DNA of 64,000 nt from Hyphomicrobium_A sp963776675 (GTDB lineage Bacteria > Pseudomonadota > Alphaproteobacteria > Rhizobiales > Hyphomicrobiaceae): assembly GCA_963776675.1 (NCBI GenBank), contig CAVZNR010000036.1:1-64000 (forward strand), read 5' to 3'. The notes beneath the pieces were generated by a model. That model made no database searches and was not told the DNA's origin. It saw only the letters and a program-made list of their open reading frames with translations. Position 1 is the stretch's first letter; each line of letters begins with the position of its first letter. The position numbers and the translations under genes were made by a program. This document shows positions 27,270 to 36,753 of the stretch, in pieces.

Positions 27270-28217
27270 CTAGCCGGCGCCGGCAGCCTGCAGCCGGGTG
27301 CCCGGCGGCAACGGGAAGCCGCGCAGCAGGTCTCCCGCCGCCATGGGCCTCTTGCCGGGGCGCTGCAGCTCGACGAGCCGCACCGCACCGTCGCCGCACG
27401 CCACCGTCAGGCGGTCGTCCACCACCTCGCCCGGGCGCCCGCGCCCCTCGGCCAGCTCCGTACGCAAGACCTTGATGCGCTCGCGGCGGCGCCCCTCCCC
27501 CACCTCGAACCAGGCGCCTGGGAACGGCGACAGGCCACGCACGCGGTTGTGCACCTCGCGTGCTGGCCGCGTGAAATCGATGCGCCCCTCCGCCTTGTCG
27601 ATCTTGGTCGCATAGGTGACGCCCTCGGCATCCTGCGGGACGCAGTCGAGCGAGCCGCGCTCCAGCGCGCCCAGCGCCCGCACCATCAAGCTGGCGCCGC
27701 GTGCCGCCAGGATGTCGTGCAGCTCGCCTGCGGTCATGTCGGAACCGATGGCGACCGGCTCGGCGAGGCAGACGGGGCCGGTATCGAGCCCTTTCTCCAT
27801 GCGCATGACGGCGGCGGCGGTGTCCGCGTCCCCGGCCATGATGGCGCGTTGGATGGGCGCGGCTCCGCGCCAGCGGGGCAGCTTGGAGGCGTGCAGGTTG
27901 AAGCAGCCGAGCCGCGGAGCGTCGAGAACTGGCAAAGGAAGCAGAAGCCCGTAGGCAACGACCACGGCTGCATCCGCCTCCAGATCTGCAAAAGCCTGCT
28001 GCTCGGCGGCGCCCTTGAGCGTCTTGGGCGTGCGCACCTCGATGCCGACGCTTTCGGCGAAGCGCTGCACCGGCGACGTCTGCTCGGACATGCCGCGACC
28101 GGCCGGCCGGGCGGGCTGCGCATAGGCGGCGACGACCTGATGGCCGGCGCCCAGGATCTCGGCCAGCGTCGGCACGGAGAAGTCGGGCGTGCCCATGAAG
28201 ACGATGCGCAGCGTCAT
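27270..28217 (-). CDS. fmt: Methionyl-tRNA formyltransferase
   Basis: A 315-residue enzyme that formylates initiator Met-tRNA using 10-formyltetrahydrofolate. It starts MTLRIVFMGTPDFSVPTL. The catalytic region reads LGCFNLHASKLPRWRGAAPIQRAI, with the Asn-His pair, then KGLDTGPV. The C-terminal tRNA-binding domain contains GLSPFPGAWFE. The gene directly follows def, 33 bases downstream, so the pair that adds and removes the formyl group is co-transcribed. Confidence 0.95.
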   Translation of the reverse strand: MTLRIVFMGTPDFSVPTLAEILGAGHQVVAAYAQPARPAGRGMSEQTSPVQRFAESVGIEVRTPKTLKGAAEQQAFADLEADAAVVVAYGLLLPLPVLDAPRLGCFNLHASKLPRWRGAAPIQRAIMAGDADTAAAVMRMEKGLDTGPVCLAEPVAIGSDMTAGELHDILAARGASLMVRALGALERGSLDCVPQDAEGVTYATKIDKAEGRIDFTRPAREVHNRVRGLSPFPGAWFEVGEGRRRERIKVLRTELAEGRGRPGEVVDDRLTVACGDGAVRLVELQRPGKRPMAAGDLLRGFPLPPGTRLQAAGAG

Positions 28218-28250
28218 CGGGTCTCCCGATTGCGAGGTGAGGACGGGACG

Positions 28251-28770
28251 CTACAGAACGTCGGCGGAACGCGCTTGTTTCTTGAACTTGCGCACCACCA
28301 TGTCGCGCTTCAGGGACGAGAGAAAGTCGATAATCAGCTTGCCGTCCAGGTGATTGATCTCGTGCTGGAGTGCGGTCGCCAACAGCCCGTCTGCCGTGAG
28401 CTCCTGCAGGCGCTCCCGCGCGGTCGATATAGCGCACGGTCAGCGACGACGGGCGCTCGATCTCCACGCGCACGTCGGGGATCGACAGACACCCCTCCTC
28501 GTGCAGCCGTGTCTCCGGCCCGAGGCTGACGATCTCTGGGTTGACCAGGCACAGCGGAGCCGGCGTCTCGTCGTCTTCAGCCACGTCGACGACGAGCAAG
28601 CGGCGCGGGATTCCCACCTGAATGGCGGCCAGCCCCACGCCCGGGGCCGCGTACATGGTCTCGAGCATGTCGTCCATCAGCGTGCGCAGCTCGTCGTCCA
28701 CGCGCTCTATCGGCGCGGATACCTTGCGCAGGACGGGATCGGGCAGCAGGATGATGGGGTGCGTCGCCAT
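28251..28770 (-). CDS. def: Peptide deformylase (one frameshift)
   Basis: Peptide deformylase removes the N-formyl group from nascent proteins. The first part reads MATHPIILLPDPVLRKVS, PGVGLAAIQVGI (motif 1) and EGCLSIPDVRVEIER (motif 2 with the metal-ligand Cys). The frame then changes near 28420. In the other frame it continues RERLQELTADGLLATALQHEINHLDG, giving the HExxH motif, and ends at 28251. Total is 520 bases, one too many, for a protein of normal size (~172 residues). Without the correction the product would lack the metal-binding HExxH. Because def is usually essential, a sequencing error is the likeliest cause. Confidence 0.88.
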
Positions 28771-28857
28771 AAGCGTGAGATAGGAAAGTCGAGCTTTGGG
28801 GTCAATCGGCTAGCCGCGCTCCGCCACCCGAACACCCGCAGCACCGCCATGACAAGA

Positions 28858-28904
28858 GGCCCCGGAGACCTTTCCTGTGCACGCACGGAAGGCTCCGGGG
28901 CCAG
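28858..28904. terminator. GC-rich hairpin between def and the acidic secreted protein gene
   Basis: GGCCCCGGAG...CTCCGGGGCC, extended by CTTTCC/GGAAGG, forms a long stem about 70 bases after the end of the 28976-29233 gene on the minus strand. There is no clear T-run. It could terminate that gene before def. Confidence 0.45.
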
Positions 28905-28975
28905 ATGGCTCCCTGCTTGCGGCGAGAGGCGAGCCTCCCCGTACGGACCGCGCGCAAGGCTACTCGTTTGTTCTG

Positions 28976-29233
28976 TTAATCAGGTTGGGGCGCCGGCTCA
29001 CTACCGCCTGCGTCCGGGTCTTGGTCCATGCCTGAAGAGTCGCCGGCACCATCGTCCGTGCCCGGATCCGGCGCCATATCACCCGTGTCGGCGCTATCGG
29101 GATCGGCGGGCACGTCCATCGTCGCGCCGTCATCGGTGGCCGGCGTATCGTCGGCGGCCAAGACCGGGGCGACGGGTGCGAAGGCCAGCAGGCTGGTAGC
29201 TGCCAAAGCCAGCAAGAGTTTCTTTGTCGTCAT
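28976..29233 (-). CDS. Small acidic secreted protein, unknown function
   Basis: An 85-residue protein. The signal peptide (KKLLLALAATSLLAFAPVAPVLA) is followed by a mature chain of about 60 residues, with roughly a third Asp plus many Pro, Gly and Thr, no Lys or Arg and no Cys. Such a chain is disordered and could bind calcium weakly. It resembles the 13478-13768 protein in the M-S/T-T-K-K start and acidic tail; whether they are homologous cannot be settled by eye. Confidence 0.65.
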   Translation of the reverse strand: MTTKKLLLALAATSLLAFAPVAPVLAADDTPATDDGATMDVPADPDSADTGDMAPDPGTDDGAGDSSGMDQDPDAGGSEPAPQPD

Positions 29234-29561
29234 GATTTTTAGTCTCCATAGGCATTGTGGCTCCCCCGGAGTGATCTCGGGGGCGGCAATCCCAACCGTG
29301 CGGATATCCCGCCCGGCTGTAGAGCCGACGGGATCAGCTGCTCAGAAAATAGCGGATTTGAGGCGGAGTTTTCCTTCAGTAATTATACGCTAGAAACGTG
29401 ATCGTGCGGCAACGCGGCGAGCCGGACCGGCCCCGGAAACGGGCGCCGTTCGACCTCGGCCGATGGGCGCAGGCCTGGCTGCCGCGCGGCGGCAAAACCG
29501 CTAAAGAGTAGAGGCGGGGCCTCGGTCCCAAGACAGAAAGCGCACGTGTCCCGTGCATCGG
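29234..29561. other. Intergenic region between divergent genes
   Basis: About 330 bases with no credible gene. The left end carries the promoter region of the acidic secreted protein and a small GC stem (CTCCCCCGGAG...TCTCGGGGG) near 29267-29283. The right end leads into the zinc-protease-like gene. Nothing else is recognised. Confidence 0.45.
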
Positions 29562-30014
29562 ATGCCGTCACCGCTGATCCTTGGCTGGCAGGAGTGGGTC
29601 GCCCTGCCGGAGCTCGGCTTGGCTGCGCTGAAGGCCAAGATCGATACCGGTGCCAAGACCTCGGCCCTGCACACCCATCGGATCGAGCCGTTCGGAACCA
29701 CAAAGCGACCAATGGTGCGCTTCACCGTGCACCCGGACCCCGAGTGTCCGGAGCTTGAGATTGGCGCCACCGCCGCCGTCATCGATCAGCGCGAGGTGAT
29801 GAGCTCGAACGGCGAGCGCCAGCTCCGCTATGTCATCGCGACACGCGTGCAGATCGGCGCGCACAACTGGCCGATCGAGTTGACGCTGACCAACCGCGAG
29901 AGGATGTCCTATCGCATGCTGGTCGGACGCCAGGCCATTCGCCCCAACGTGCTCGTCGATCCCGATGCCTCGTTCCGACAGCCGCGGCTCAGCTATACGC
30001 TCTACGGCGGCTAG
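29562..30014 (+). CDS. Retropepsin-like putative ATP-dependent zinc protease family protein (RimB/DUF785-like)
   Basis: A 150-residue protein of the family annotated as putative ATP-dependent zinc protease, found near rimK in many proteobacteria. It has a retropepsin-like aspartate motif, AKIDTGAKTSALH, then a conserved NREMMS-like segment (here NRERMSYRMLVGRQAI) and NVLVDPDASF near the end. The start is set at the ATG at 29562; a GTG at 29553 is an alternative. No rimK or glutamate-cysteine ligase-like gene lies beside it here, so the usual context is missing. Biochemical function of the family is uncertain. Confidence 0.8.
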   Translation: MPSPLILGWQEWVALPELGLAALKAKIDTGAKTSALHTHRIEPFGTTKRPMVRFTVHPDPECPELEIGATAAVIDQREVMSSNGERQLRYVIATRVQIGAHNWPIELTLTNRERMSYRMLVGRQAIRPNVLVDPDASFRQPRLSYTLYGG

Positions 30015-30036
30015 CGCGCGCTTTGAATGCGTGGTC

Positions 30037-31179
30037 TTAGTCGAGCGCGAGCGCGCTCAGCAACGCGCTGTTGACGCCCCCGACGGCGCAGAAGCGCTCC
30101 GCCTTGGTGCGACTGGCGCGTGCAATCGGCACGATGAGGTCGGGGCGCTTCAAAAAGCTCTCCATGGCGGCCGCGAGCGCGTGTGGATCGCGCGGCGCGA
30201 CGAGACAGCCGTTGACGCGCTCGTCAACGGTGTCGCGACAGCCCGCCACGTTCGTCGCAATGATGGGACGCCCGGCCGCCATGGCCTGCAGTATCGGTTG
30301 CGGCATGCTCTCGGCGTGCGAGGGATAGACGAAGACGTGGCAGCGATCGAGCAGCGCCGGCACATCATCAGCGGCTCCCAGATACTCGACCGCGGAGCCG
30401 AGATCGGAAAGGACTTCGGGCCGCAGGCCGGACGAGCCCTCGCCGGGCGCGCCCGCGAGCAGGAAGCGCGTATTGGGTGCCCGCGCGCGCAGCTCCTCGG
30501 CGGCCTGGCAATACTCAATGACACCTTTGCGCTTGTCGAGGCGGGCCATCATCAGGAACACGAGCCCGTTGCCGAACGGCGGCAACGGCAGCAGCGCGTG
30601 GGATTTGAGGTCGATACCGGCGCCGGGCACAACGGTTGTCGACAAGTTGGGCGGCAGCAGCGCGAGACGCTCCATCAGCGCGATGTCATCGCGGTTATGG
30701 AACACGGCCGCGTCGGCCGCCCGCAAGGCTTGCGCGTAGCGCCATGCCGGCATCTCGTCGGGCGCGAGCTCGCCGGCGAACCGATATTGCGGCAACGCGC
30801 CGAAAAGGAGCACGACGCGCTCTACGCCCGCCGCCTTGGCGGCGAGCGCGGCATAGATCATCGACCGCGCCCCGCACCCCAGCACCACGTGCGGGCCCCA
30901 GTCGGCGAGGATCGCCTTCAAGGCGCTGATCGCCTTCCAGTCGGAGAACAGCTTCAGCGCATGCGGCTCGGCGGCAAAGGGTGCGCGCTCCGCCCCGATC
31001 TCGTCGAGCGCGCCGGCATCGGCGTCGGTGAACTCCGGCGCGACCGCGAGGATGCGGTGGCGGCGGGCGGCGATCTCGCCGAGAAGAAGGCCTTCCCTCT
31101 CGCGCATGCTGACGCCGGACGGAGCGATGATCGCGACCCGCCGTGCAGCGGTCAGCGGAGCGGCGGCTGGCATCGCCAT
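30037..31179 (-). CDS. Glycosyltransferase family 4-like
   Basis: A 380-residue GT-B glycosyltransferase. The donor-binding C-terminal half shows MMARLDKRKGVIEYCQAAEEL, then VEYLGAADDVPALLDRCHVFVYPSHAESMPQPILQAMAAGRPIIATNVAG, a standard GT4 layout with the E-x7-E type region. The N-terminal half is a weakly conserved acceptor domain. It begins one base after the stop of the CapD-like gene, so the two form an operon, probably adding one sugar in a surface polysaccharide or glycan pathway. Specificity is unknown. Confidence 0.85.
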   Translation of the reverse strand: MAMPAAAPLTAARRVAIIAPSGVSMREREGLLLGEIAARRHRILAVAPEFTDADAGALDEIGAERAPFAAEPHALKLFSDWKAISALKAILADWGPHVVLGCGARSMIYAALAAKAAGVERVVLLFGALPQYRFAGELAPDEMPAWRYAQALRAADAAVFHNRDDIALMERLALLPPNLSTTVVPGAGIDLKSHALLPLPPFGNGLVFLMMARLDKRKGVIEYCQAAEELRARAPNTRFLLAGAPGEGSSGLRPEVLSDLGSAVEYLGAADDVPALLDRCHVFVYPSHAESMPQPILQAMAAGRPIIATNVAGCRDTVDERVNGCLVAPRDPHALAAAMESFLKRPDLIVPIARASRTKAERFCAVGGVNSALLSALALD

Positions 31180-31180
31180 G

Positions 31181-33173
31181 TCAGTGCAACGTCCGCGAGG
31201 TCGGAGCCCAGGATTTCAGCGCGACATCCTCGCCCTGCGCGACCGGCCGCGGCCCGACCTGATAGCCTTCGACGGTGCGCATGAGAACAGCCTGCAACGT
31301 TTCGACGTCACGCATCGTCATTGCCGCCTTGAGCAGCTCCAGCTCCCGTTCGAGCTGCTCGGCGGGGAGGTAAGGCTCGTCCGAGCGCATGATGCGCGGA
31401 TGCTCCGTCACTGTGGTGTTGGCACCGATCAGAAGCTCCTCGTAGAGCTTTTCGCCAGGCCTGAGACCCGTGTAGGTGATGGCGATATCGCCATCGGGAT
31501 TCTCAGGGCCTTTGACGTCGAGGCCGGTGAGCCGGATCATCAGGCGTGCCAGATCGTCGATACGTACGGGCTCGCCCATGTCGAGCACGAACACGTCGCC
31601 GCCCTTGGCCATGGCCCCCGCCTGGATCACCAGCTCGGCGGCCTCCGGGATCGACATGAAATAGCGGATGATCTCGGGGTGGGTGACGGTGACGGGGCCG
31701 CCCGCCTTGATCTGGCGGCGGAACTTCTGGACGACCGAGCCGGAGCTGTCGAGGACGTTGCCGAACCGGACCATGGTGAAGACGGTAGGGCCTCCGCCGG
31801 CAGCGGCCGCCTGCAGGATCATCTCGGCGAGCCGCTTGCTGGCCCCCATGACGTTGGTGGGGCGCACAGCCTTGTCGGTGGAGATGAGTACCACCAGCTC
31901 CACGCCCTCGGCTTTGGCGGCGTCCGCGAGGACGGCGACGCCGAAGGTGTTGTTCCACAGACCGCAAATGGGGTTCTGCTCGACGATCGGCACGTGCTTG
32001 TAGGCCGCCGCGTGATAGATCACCTCGATCCCGTACTGAGCGATGGTCTCGCGCACCGACACGGCATCGAGCACGGAACCTAGCACGCCGACGATCTCGG
32101 GCTGAGGAACCGTTGCGTCGGGCGCGTTGACGATCTCCAGCACCTCGCGCTCGATCTCGTAGAGACGCGGCCTCCGACAAATCGAACAGAACGATGCGCC
32201 GGGGGTGCTCCTTCAGGAGCTGGCGCACCAGCTCCGAGCCGACCGAGCCGCCCGCTCCCGTCACCAGAATGGACTTGTTGTGCGTCTTGCGCGCGATGAG
32301 CTCGACGTCAGGCGGCACCTTCTCGCGGCCGAGGAGATCGTGCACCTCCAGCGAGCGCAGATCGGAGACGCGGATGCGCCCGGACGTGACGTCGTCGACC
32401 GCCGGCAGGATCTTGACCTCGACGGGATGCGTCTGCAGCTCCTTGAGCAGGCGCCGTCGCTCGCGCTGTCGCCCCTCGGGAAGCGCAACCAGCACCTCGC
32501 GCACCTTGTGGCGCTCGATCAGGTCTCCGAACCTGTCCGGGTTGTGGACTTTGACGCCGGAGATGTACTGACGCCAGAGCGAGGGATCGGTATCGATGAA
32601 AGCCACCGCGTCGCGCTCGTAGCCGCGACGCAGCGCGGCGAGCAGCTGCACGCCGATGCGGCCCGCGCCGAAGATGATGACGGGCTTGCGCTCTATGTTG
32701 ACGGGAAGCTCAGCGAGGCGGATGCCGGCGCCTTCCAGGAACATGGCGGCGGCCTCGCGGCTCGCCATGATGAGGAGCGTTGCCAAGATGCCGAAGCCCA
32801 GCACGGCGGAGCGTGGAATGCCGTTCTGGCCGAACATGAACACCAGCATCGACCACATCAAAACCGACAGCCAGATGCAGCCGATGAGCCGCGTATGGCC
32901 GCGGTAGCCGAGATAGCGTGTGACGAGCCGGTAAAGGCCGGAGAGGGCGAAGATCGCGACGGTGATCACGGGGGCGCTGGCGAGCAGCAGCCCCGACACC
33001 CAGTCGGGCACGTAGAGCGTGTTGTAGCGCAGCGAGATCGGGAACCAGAGCGCGAAGCTCAGGATCGCCAGATCGCCGGCAATTAGAATGACGCGTTTTT
33101 GGAAACGCGGGAGCTCAAGCAGCCACGTACGCCACCGCGCCCAAACCGTATCGTACGTAGAAATAGCGGCCAC
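31181..33173 (-). CDS. Membrane-bound nucleoside-diphosphate sugar 4,6-dehydratase, FlaA1/CapD/WbpM family (one frameshift)
   Basis: A polysaccharide-biosynthesis protein of about 663 residues. Four N-terminal TM helices are followed by a nucleotide-binding domain (VIIFGAGRIGVQLL) and a C-terminal SDR dehydratase domain with TGAGGSVGSELVRQLL and the catalytic region LISTDKAVRPTNVMGASKR. These enzymes act on UDP-GlcNAc or related sugars to begin deoxy-amino-sugar synthesis. The frame shifts near 32170, inside DLSEA/LYEIEREV, splitting the SDR domain. The start is set at a GTG (33173) after AAGGGGGAAG; a frame open to 33350 is less convincing. A glycosyltransferase follows. Confidence 0.83.
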
Positions 33174-33391
33174 CTTCCCCCTTGCTCCCTTCCCGCAGAG
33201 AACACCCAGGCAGACCGGACAACGCCAACGCAATACAGACCGGAAACGGCATGATAGCCGGATAGACGGCCGTTGCGAGTTGCCGACCGCCGAAAACCGG
33301 GGATAGCACCGGCCTCTCCGCCCCACCAGCGCATCAATAAAGATATGCACGAATCGATTCGTGGGGACCTATGGCGCCGGCGCCGCAGCTC

Positions 33392-34753
33392 TCACGCTTT
33401 GCGTGCCTGCAACCGGTCGATCCACCGATATGCGAGCCACACGCCGAGCAAGCCGAACACCAGATTGCCGAGCATGCTGCCCGTGAGCACGCCGGGCGCG
33501 CCCGCCAGGTAGGCGCCCGCGGTGACGAAGGGCACCGTTCCGAGCGTGGCACGCGCCCAGTTGAGACCCGTCGAATAGTGCGGCCGGCCCATGGTGTTAA
33601 AGGTGGCATTGGCAACGAAGAGCCAGCCGAGGAACACAAACAGCGGGGCCAACACCCGGCAGAAGTAGACGATGAGGTCTGCGGTCTCACCGCGCGCATC
33701 GAAGGCAACGGTGATGGGGCCGGCAAGCACGGCGAGCACGACCCAGGCAAGGCCGGTGTAGACCGCCGTCGCCACAAGTGAGTTCGTAAGCGTTGCGCGC
33801 ACACGCGCGAAGTCGGCCGCACCGAGGTTCTGACCGATGATTGGCCCGACGGTGCCCGACAAGGCGAAGATGGCGCCGAAAGCGACCGGCGTCAGCCGGC
33901 CGACGATGGCCCAACCGGCAACGGCAGGATCGCCGAAGGGTGCCATGGCGCGCGTCACGTAAGCGTTGGCGAAGGGCGTGGCGATGTTGGTCAGGACCGC
34001 CGGTATCGCAACCGCGATCAGGGCCGGCGCATCGCTCAGCACCGTCGGCAGGCGCAGGCGGCCGCCCAGATCGTGCACGCCGATGACGCCGTAGAGACCG
34101 ACGCACATCATGATGAGGCGAGCCGCGGCGGAGGCCATGGCGGCACCGTGAATGCCGAGGCCGAGCCCGAGGATCAGGACCACGTCGAGCGCCGTGTTCG
34201 CCACCGCGCCGATGAGCGTAACGTTCATGGCGCGACGCGCGTCTCCCACCGAGCGCAAGACCGACGCCGAGGTCATGGCACAGGCAAGCGGCGGCATCGC
34301 GGGGACGAGGATCAGCAGATAGTCGGCGGCAAGGTCGCGGGTACGCCCGGTTGCGCCCAGAAGATCGAGGAGCTGCGGGATCGCCAGCCAGATGCAGAGG
34401 CTCAGCACGGCGGCCGTGGCGAACGTGAGCACGTGCGCGTTGAGCGACAGGCGCCGCGCGCGCATGCGCCGCCCGGCACCGAGCGCGGGCGCAACCACGG
34501 AGGTGGCCGCAATCGCCAGTCCCAGCCCCATCGAGACGGTGAGGAACACGACGGGGCCCGCATACCCGACGGCCGCTACGACCGCCTCGTCCTTGCTCCA
34601 GCTGAGGAAGAGGATATTGGCAAGGTCGCCGAGGAAGATGGCCATGAGACCGATGGCGCCCGCACCAGTCATGACAAGGATGTGGCGTGGGATCGATCCG
34701 GTGACGAACTTCGGTGGCGCCAAAACGCGACGCGATCGGGCACCAGGTTCCAT
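33392..34753 (-). CDS. MATE-family efflux transporter
   Basis: A 453-residue multidrug and toxin extrusion-type transporter, normal length, with about 12 TM helices in two homologous halves. Recognisable stretches are GSIPRHILVMTGAGAIGLMAIFLGDLANI at the start, LGAGRRMRARRLSLNA after TM4, and LSGTVGPIIGQNLGAADFARVR in the second half. It would exchange sodium or protons for cationic compounds at the inner membrane. The gene follows recR by about 45 bases on the same strand. Substrate is unknown. Confidence 0.88.
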   Translation of the reverse strand: MEPGARSRRVLAPPKFVTGSIPRHILVMTGAGAIGLMAIFLGDLANILFLSWSKDEAVVAAVGYAGPVVFLTVSMGLGLAIAATSVVAPALGAGRRMRARRLSLNAHVLTFATAAVLSLCIWLAIPQLLDLLGATGRTRDLAADYLLILVPAMPPLACAMTSASVLRSVGDARRAMNVTLIGAVANTALDVVLILGLGLGIHGAAMASAAARLIMMCVGLYGVIGVHDLGGRLRLPTVLSDAPALIAVAIPAVLTNIATPFANAYVTRAMAPFGDPAVAGWAIVGRLTPVAFGAIFALSGTVGPIIGQNLGAADFARVRATLTNSLVATAVYTGLAWVVLAVLAGPITVAFDARGETADLIVYFCRVLAPLFVFLGWLFVANATFNTMGRPHYSTGLNWARATLGTVPFVTAGAYLAGAPGVLTGSMLGNLVFGLLGVWLAYRWIDRLQARKA

Positions 34754-34798
34754 GACGGTCGCCCCTTTCGCGGGCCCGGATCACCGAAGCGCGTGCGG

Positions 34799-35404
34799 TC
34801 ACACGGTGCGGCGCGACTTGATTGCGGCTGCGAGCGTGCCCTCGTCGAGATAGTCGAGCTCGCCGCCGATGGGAACGCCCTGCGCCAGACGCGAGACCAC
34901 GACGCCCGAGGGCGCGAGCTGCTCGGTCACATAGTGCGCGGTCGATTGACCTTCGACCGTGGCGTTGAGCGCCAGCAGGACCTCCTTCACCTCGCCCGTG
35001 GCCGCACGCCCGACGAGTCCGGCGATGTTGAGCTGGTCGGGCCCTATGCCGTCGAGTGGAGACAGATGACCGCCGAGGACGTGATAAAGACCGTTGACGA
35101 CGCCGGCCCGCTCCAGCGCCCACAGGTCGCCGATCTCCTCAACCACGACGATCAGCGTGGGGTCGCGGCGCTGGTCCTGGCAGAGGCTGCACGGCGTGAC
35201 GGTGTCGAGGTTGCCGCAAACCGGACACTCGACGATCTTCTCCAAGGCGGCGGTCAGCGCCTCCGACAGGGGAAGGAGGAGCTCGTTGCGCTTTTTGAGC
35301 AGCGCCAGGGCCGCCTTGCGCGCCGAGCGCGGACCCAGCCCGGGCAGCCGGCCGAGCAACTGCACGACGCGTTCGATCTCCGGACCTGAGACTTTGCGGG
35401 TCAT
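34799..35404 (-). CDS. recR: Recombination mediator protein RecR
   Basis: A 201-residue protein that with RecF/RecO loads RecA at gaps. It has a helix-hairpin-helix (LLGRLPGLGPRSARKAALALL), a C4 zinc finger (CPVCGNLDTVTPCSLC) and a Toprim domain (TLIVVVEEIGDLWALERAG), followed by a Walker-like tail, ARGVPIGGELDYLDEGTL with Gln for the second base (AQGVPIGGELDYLD). It is normal in length. In many genomes recR follows dnaX-ybaB; here it is about 5 kb away from them on the same strand. Confidence 0.95.
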   Translation of the reverse strand: MTRKVSGPEIERVVQLLGRLPGLGPRSARKAALALLKKRNELLLPLSEALTAALEKIVECPVCGNLDTVTPCSLCQDQRRDPTLIVVVEEIGDLWALERAGVVNGLYHVLGGHLSPLDGIGPDQLNIAGLVGRAATGEVKEVLLALNATVEGQSTAHYVTEQLAPSGVVVSRLAQGVPIGGELDYLDEGTLAAAIKSRRTV

Positions 35405-35560
35405 GCGTTGCGCAACATAGTTGAAAGACAGCCTTCGGTTGGAACGCGCGCGGTCACCCTCCTATAGGGTGCCGGCTCGGTGCCTGCCAAGGGCCACGGC
35501 GCGCCACGCCCAGCTATGTCGAAAACGCGGGCTCAATCCGCAAGACCTGATTTCAATTGT

Positions 35561-35594
35561 AACAAAAACAGCGCCCGTCCTGCGACGGGCGCTG
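35561..35594 (-). terminator. Rho-independent terminator
   Basis: On the minus strand an 11-bp GC-rich stem (CAGCGCCCGTC/GACGGGCGCTG, 35569-35594) with a short loop is followed directly by TTTTTGTT. It lies 26 bases after the stop codon of the small secreted protein gene at 35620-35853 and is a textbook intrinsic terminator for it. Confidence 0.85.
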
Positions 35595-35619
35595 CTCGCA
35601 CTCTAGGTCTGTCGGTCGC

Positions 35620-35853
35620 TTAGTTGGCGGAACCGGGCTTGACCTTGACAGCGACGGGAATCGTCTTGCCATCCTTGGTCGCGGTGCCGGTCCAATTGCC
35701 GTTGGCATCCTTCTGAAGCTGCGAGACGTTCGTGTAGCCAAGATGCATCAAGTGCTGGCGGGCATTGTCCTGCGTGAACTGGGTGTCGGCGGCCAGAGCG
35801 GGAAGTGCAATGCCGGCGGCGAGGGCTGCGGCGAGAACATATGTGCGGATCAT
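35620..35853 (-). CDS. Small periplasmic PepSY-like protein
   Basis: A 77-residue protein. A signal peptide (RTYVLAAALAAGIALPALA, cleavage before ADTQ) leaves a mature chain of about 57 residues with the pattern LGYTNVSQLQKDANGNWTGTATKDGK, a single PepSY-like half-domain often seen in small rhizobial secreted proteins. The start at 35853 was chosen because the signal peptide begins there; longer frames lack sense. It ends at a strong terminator. Function is unknown; PepSY domains are thought to modulate proteases or envelope proteins. Confidence 0.75.
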   Translation of the reverse strand: MIRTYVLAAALAAGIALPALAADTQFTQDNARQHLMHLGYTNVSQLQKDANGNWTGTATKDGKTIPVAVKVKPGSAN

Positions 35854-36240
35854 GCGATTGCTCCTATCAGGTTCTTGGGGGGTTATTCGGCAGCGATCCT
35901 CTGCGACCGCGCCTTGCCGTCTATGTGGCGGACAGCGCCGATCACCACCACTCAATTCACCGTGCGATTGAGAGAGCAGAAGTTCAACGCGCGTGAACGC
36001 TGTGGCGCTGCAGGGAGCCAGGAGAACGCCTCGGGCATTCGCCAACGCCACCGCAGAGCGGCGACAGAGTGCGCAATCGACGCACCCCCCTCCGCCCCCC
36101 TATCTGCTGTGGCTGGCCGCTTTCGCTGCGGGCATGTGGCCTGTCGGCACTAGGAATAAAGGCAATTCGCGTCGAAATTCACCGCAACGCGGCCGGGGCT
36201 CGGTTGAGGTGGGGGGCGCCACTCATTCAGGCATGATCTC
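35854..36240. other. Intergenic region between divergent small secreted proteins
   Basis: About 390 bases with no supported gene. Short overlapping frames exist but show no family character. The region must contain the promoters of the PepSY-like gene (leftward) and the 162-residue exported protein (rightward). No clear operator or hairpin is seen. Confidence 0.45.
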
Positions 36241-36729
36241 ATGAGGAAATTTTTCATCACGGCGCTGGCGCTCATGGCCGGCTGGAGCCTTGCGGGCGTC
36301 CCGCAGGGTCTTGCAGCCGACGACTCTCCATTCAAGGAGCTACCCGGACGCTGGGTGGGCGAAGGCCGCATCGGGCTTAAGGACGGCAAGACCGAGCAGG
36401 TGAAGTGCCGCGCCACCTATTTTCTCTCCGACAGCGCCGACGAGCTGAAGCAGAACATTCGCTGCGCCTCGGCCAGCGGCAAGATCGAGGTCAAGAGTGT
36501 CGTGACCCACCGGGCGGGAAAGCTCTCAGGCACCTGGAACGAGCTGATGTACAATCTCGGTGGGGAGCTCGGCGGCGAGGTTACGCCGCGCGGCTTTCGC
36601 ATCAGCGTGCACGGCTCGGGCCTCACCGCGAACATGGAGGTGATCGTTCTCGAAGGGCGCCAGATCGTCGAGATACAGTTCTTCGACAGTGCGCTGCGCG
36701 GATTGACGCTCATTCTCCAGAAGGGATGA
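36241..36729 (+). CDS. Conserved exported protein, unknown function
   Basis: A 162-residue protein with a signal peptide (FFITALALMAGWSLAG, cleavage near GLAADD). The mature part has FKELPGRWVGEGRIGLKDGKTEQVKCRATY, two cysteines (positions ~60 and ~79, in VKCRA and IRCAS) that could form a disulfide, and a series of beta strands (GKIEVKSVV, GTWNE, GEVTPRGFRISV). This looks like a small lipocalin-like beta barrel. I do not recognise a named family. It stands alone, convergent with the sensor kinase gene. Confidence 0.7.
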   Translation: MRKFFITALALMAGWSLAGVPQGLAADDSPFKELPGRWVGEGRIGLKDGKTEQVKCRATYFLSDSADELKQNIRCASASGKIEVKSVVTHRAGKLSGTWNELMYNLGGELGGEVTPRGFRISVHGSGLTANMEVIVLEGRQIVEIQFFDSALRGLTLILQKG

Positions 36730-36753
36730 CCTCCCCCCGCGCGATCAGTGCCC

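Noticed and set aside
26049..28529. A plus-strand open frame of 826 codons across truA, fmt and def
   Set aside because: Shadow of conserved minus-strand genes; low-complexity translation and no motif.
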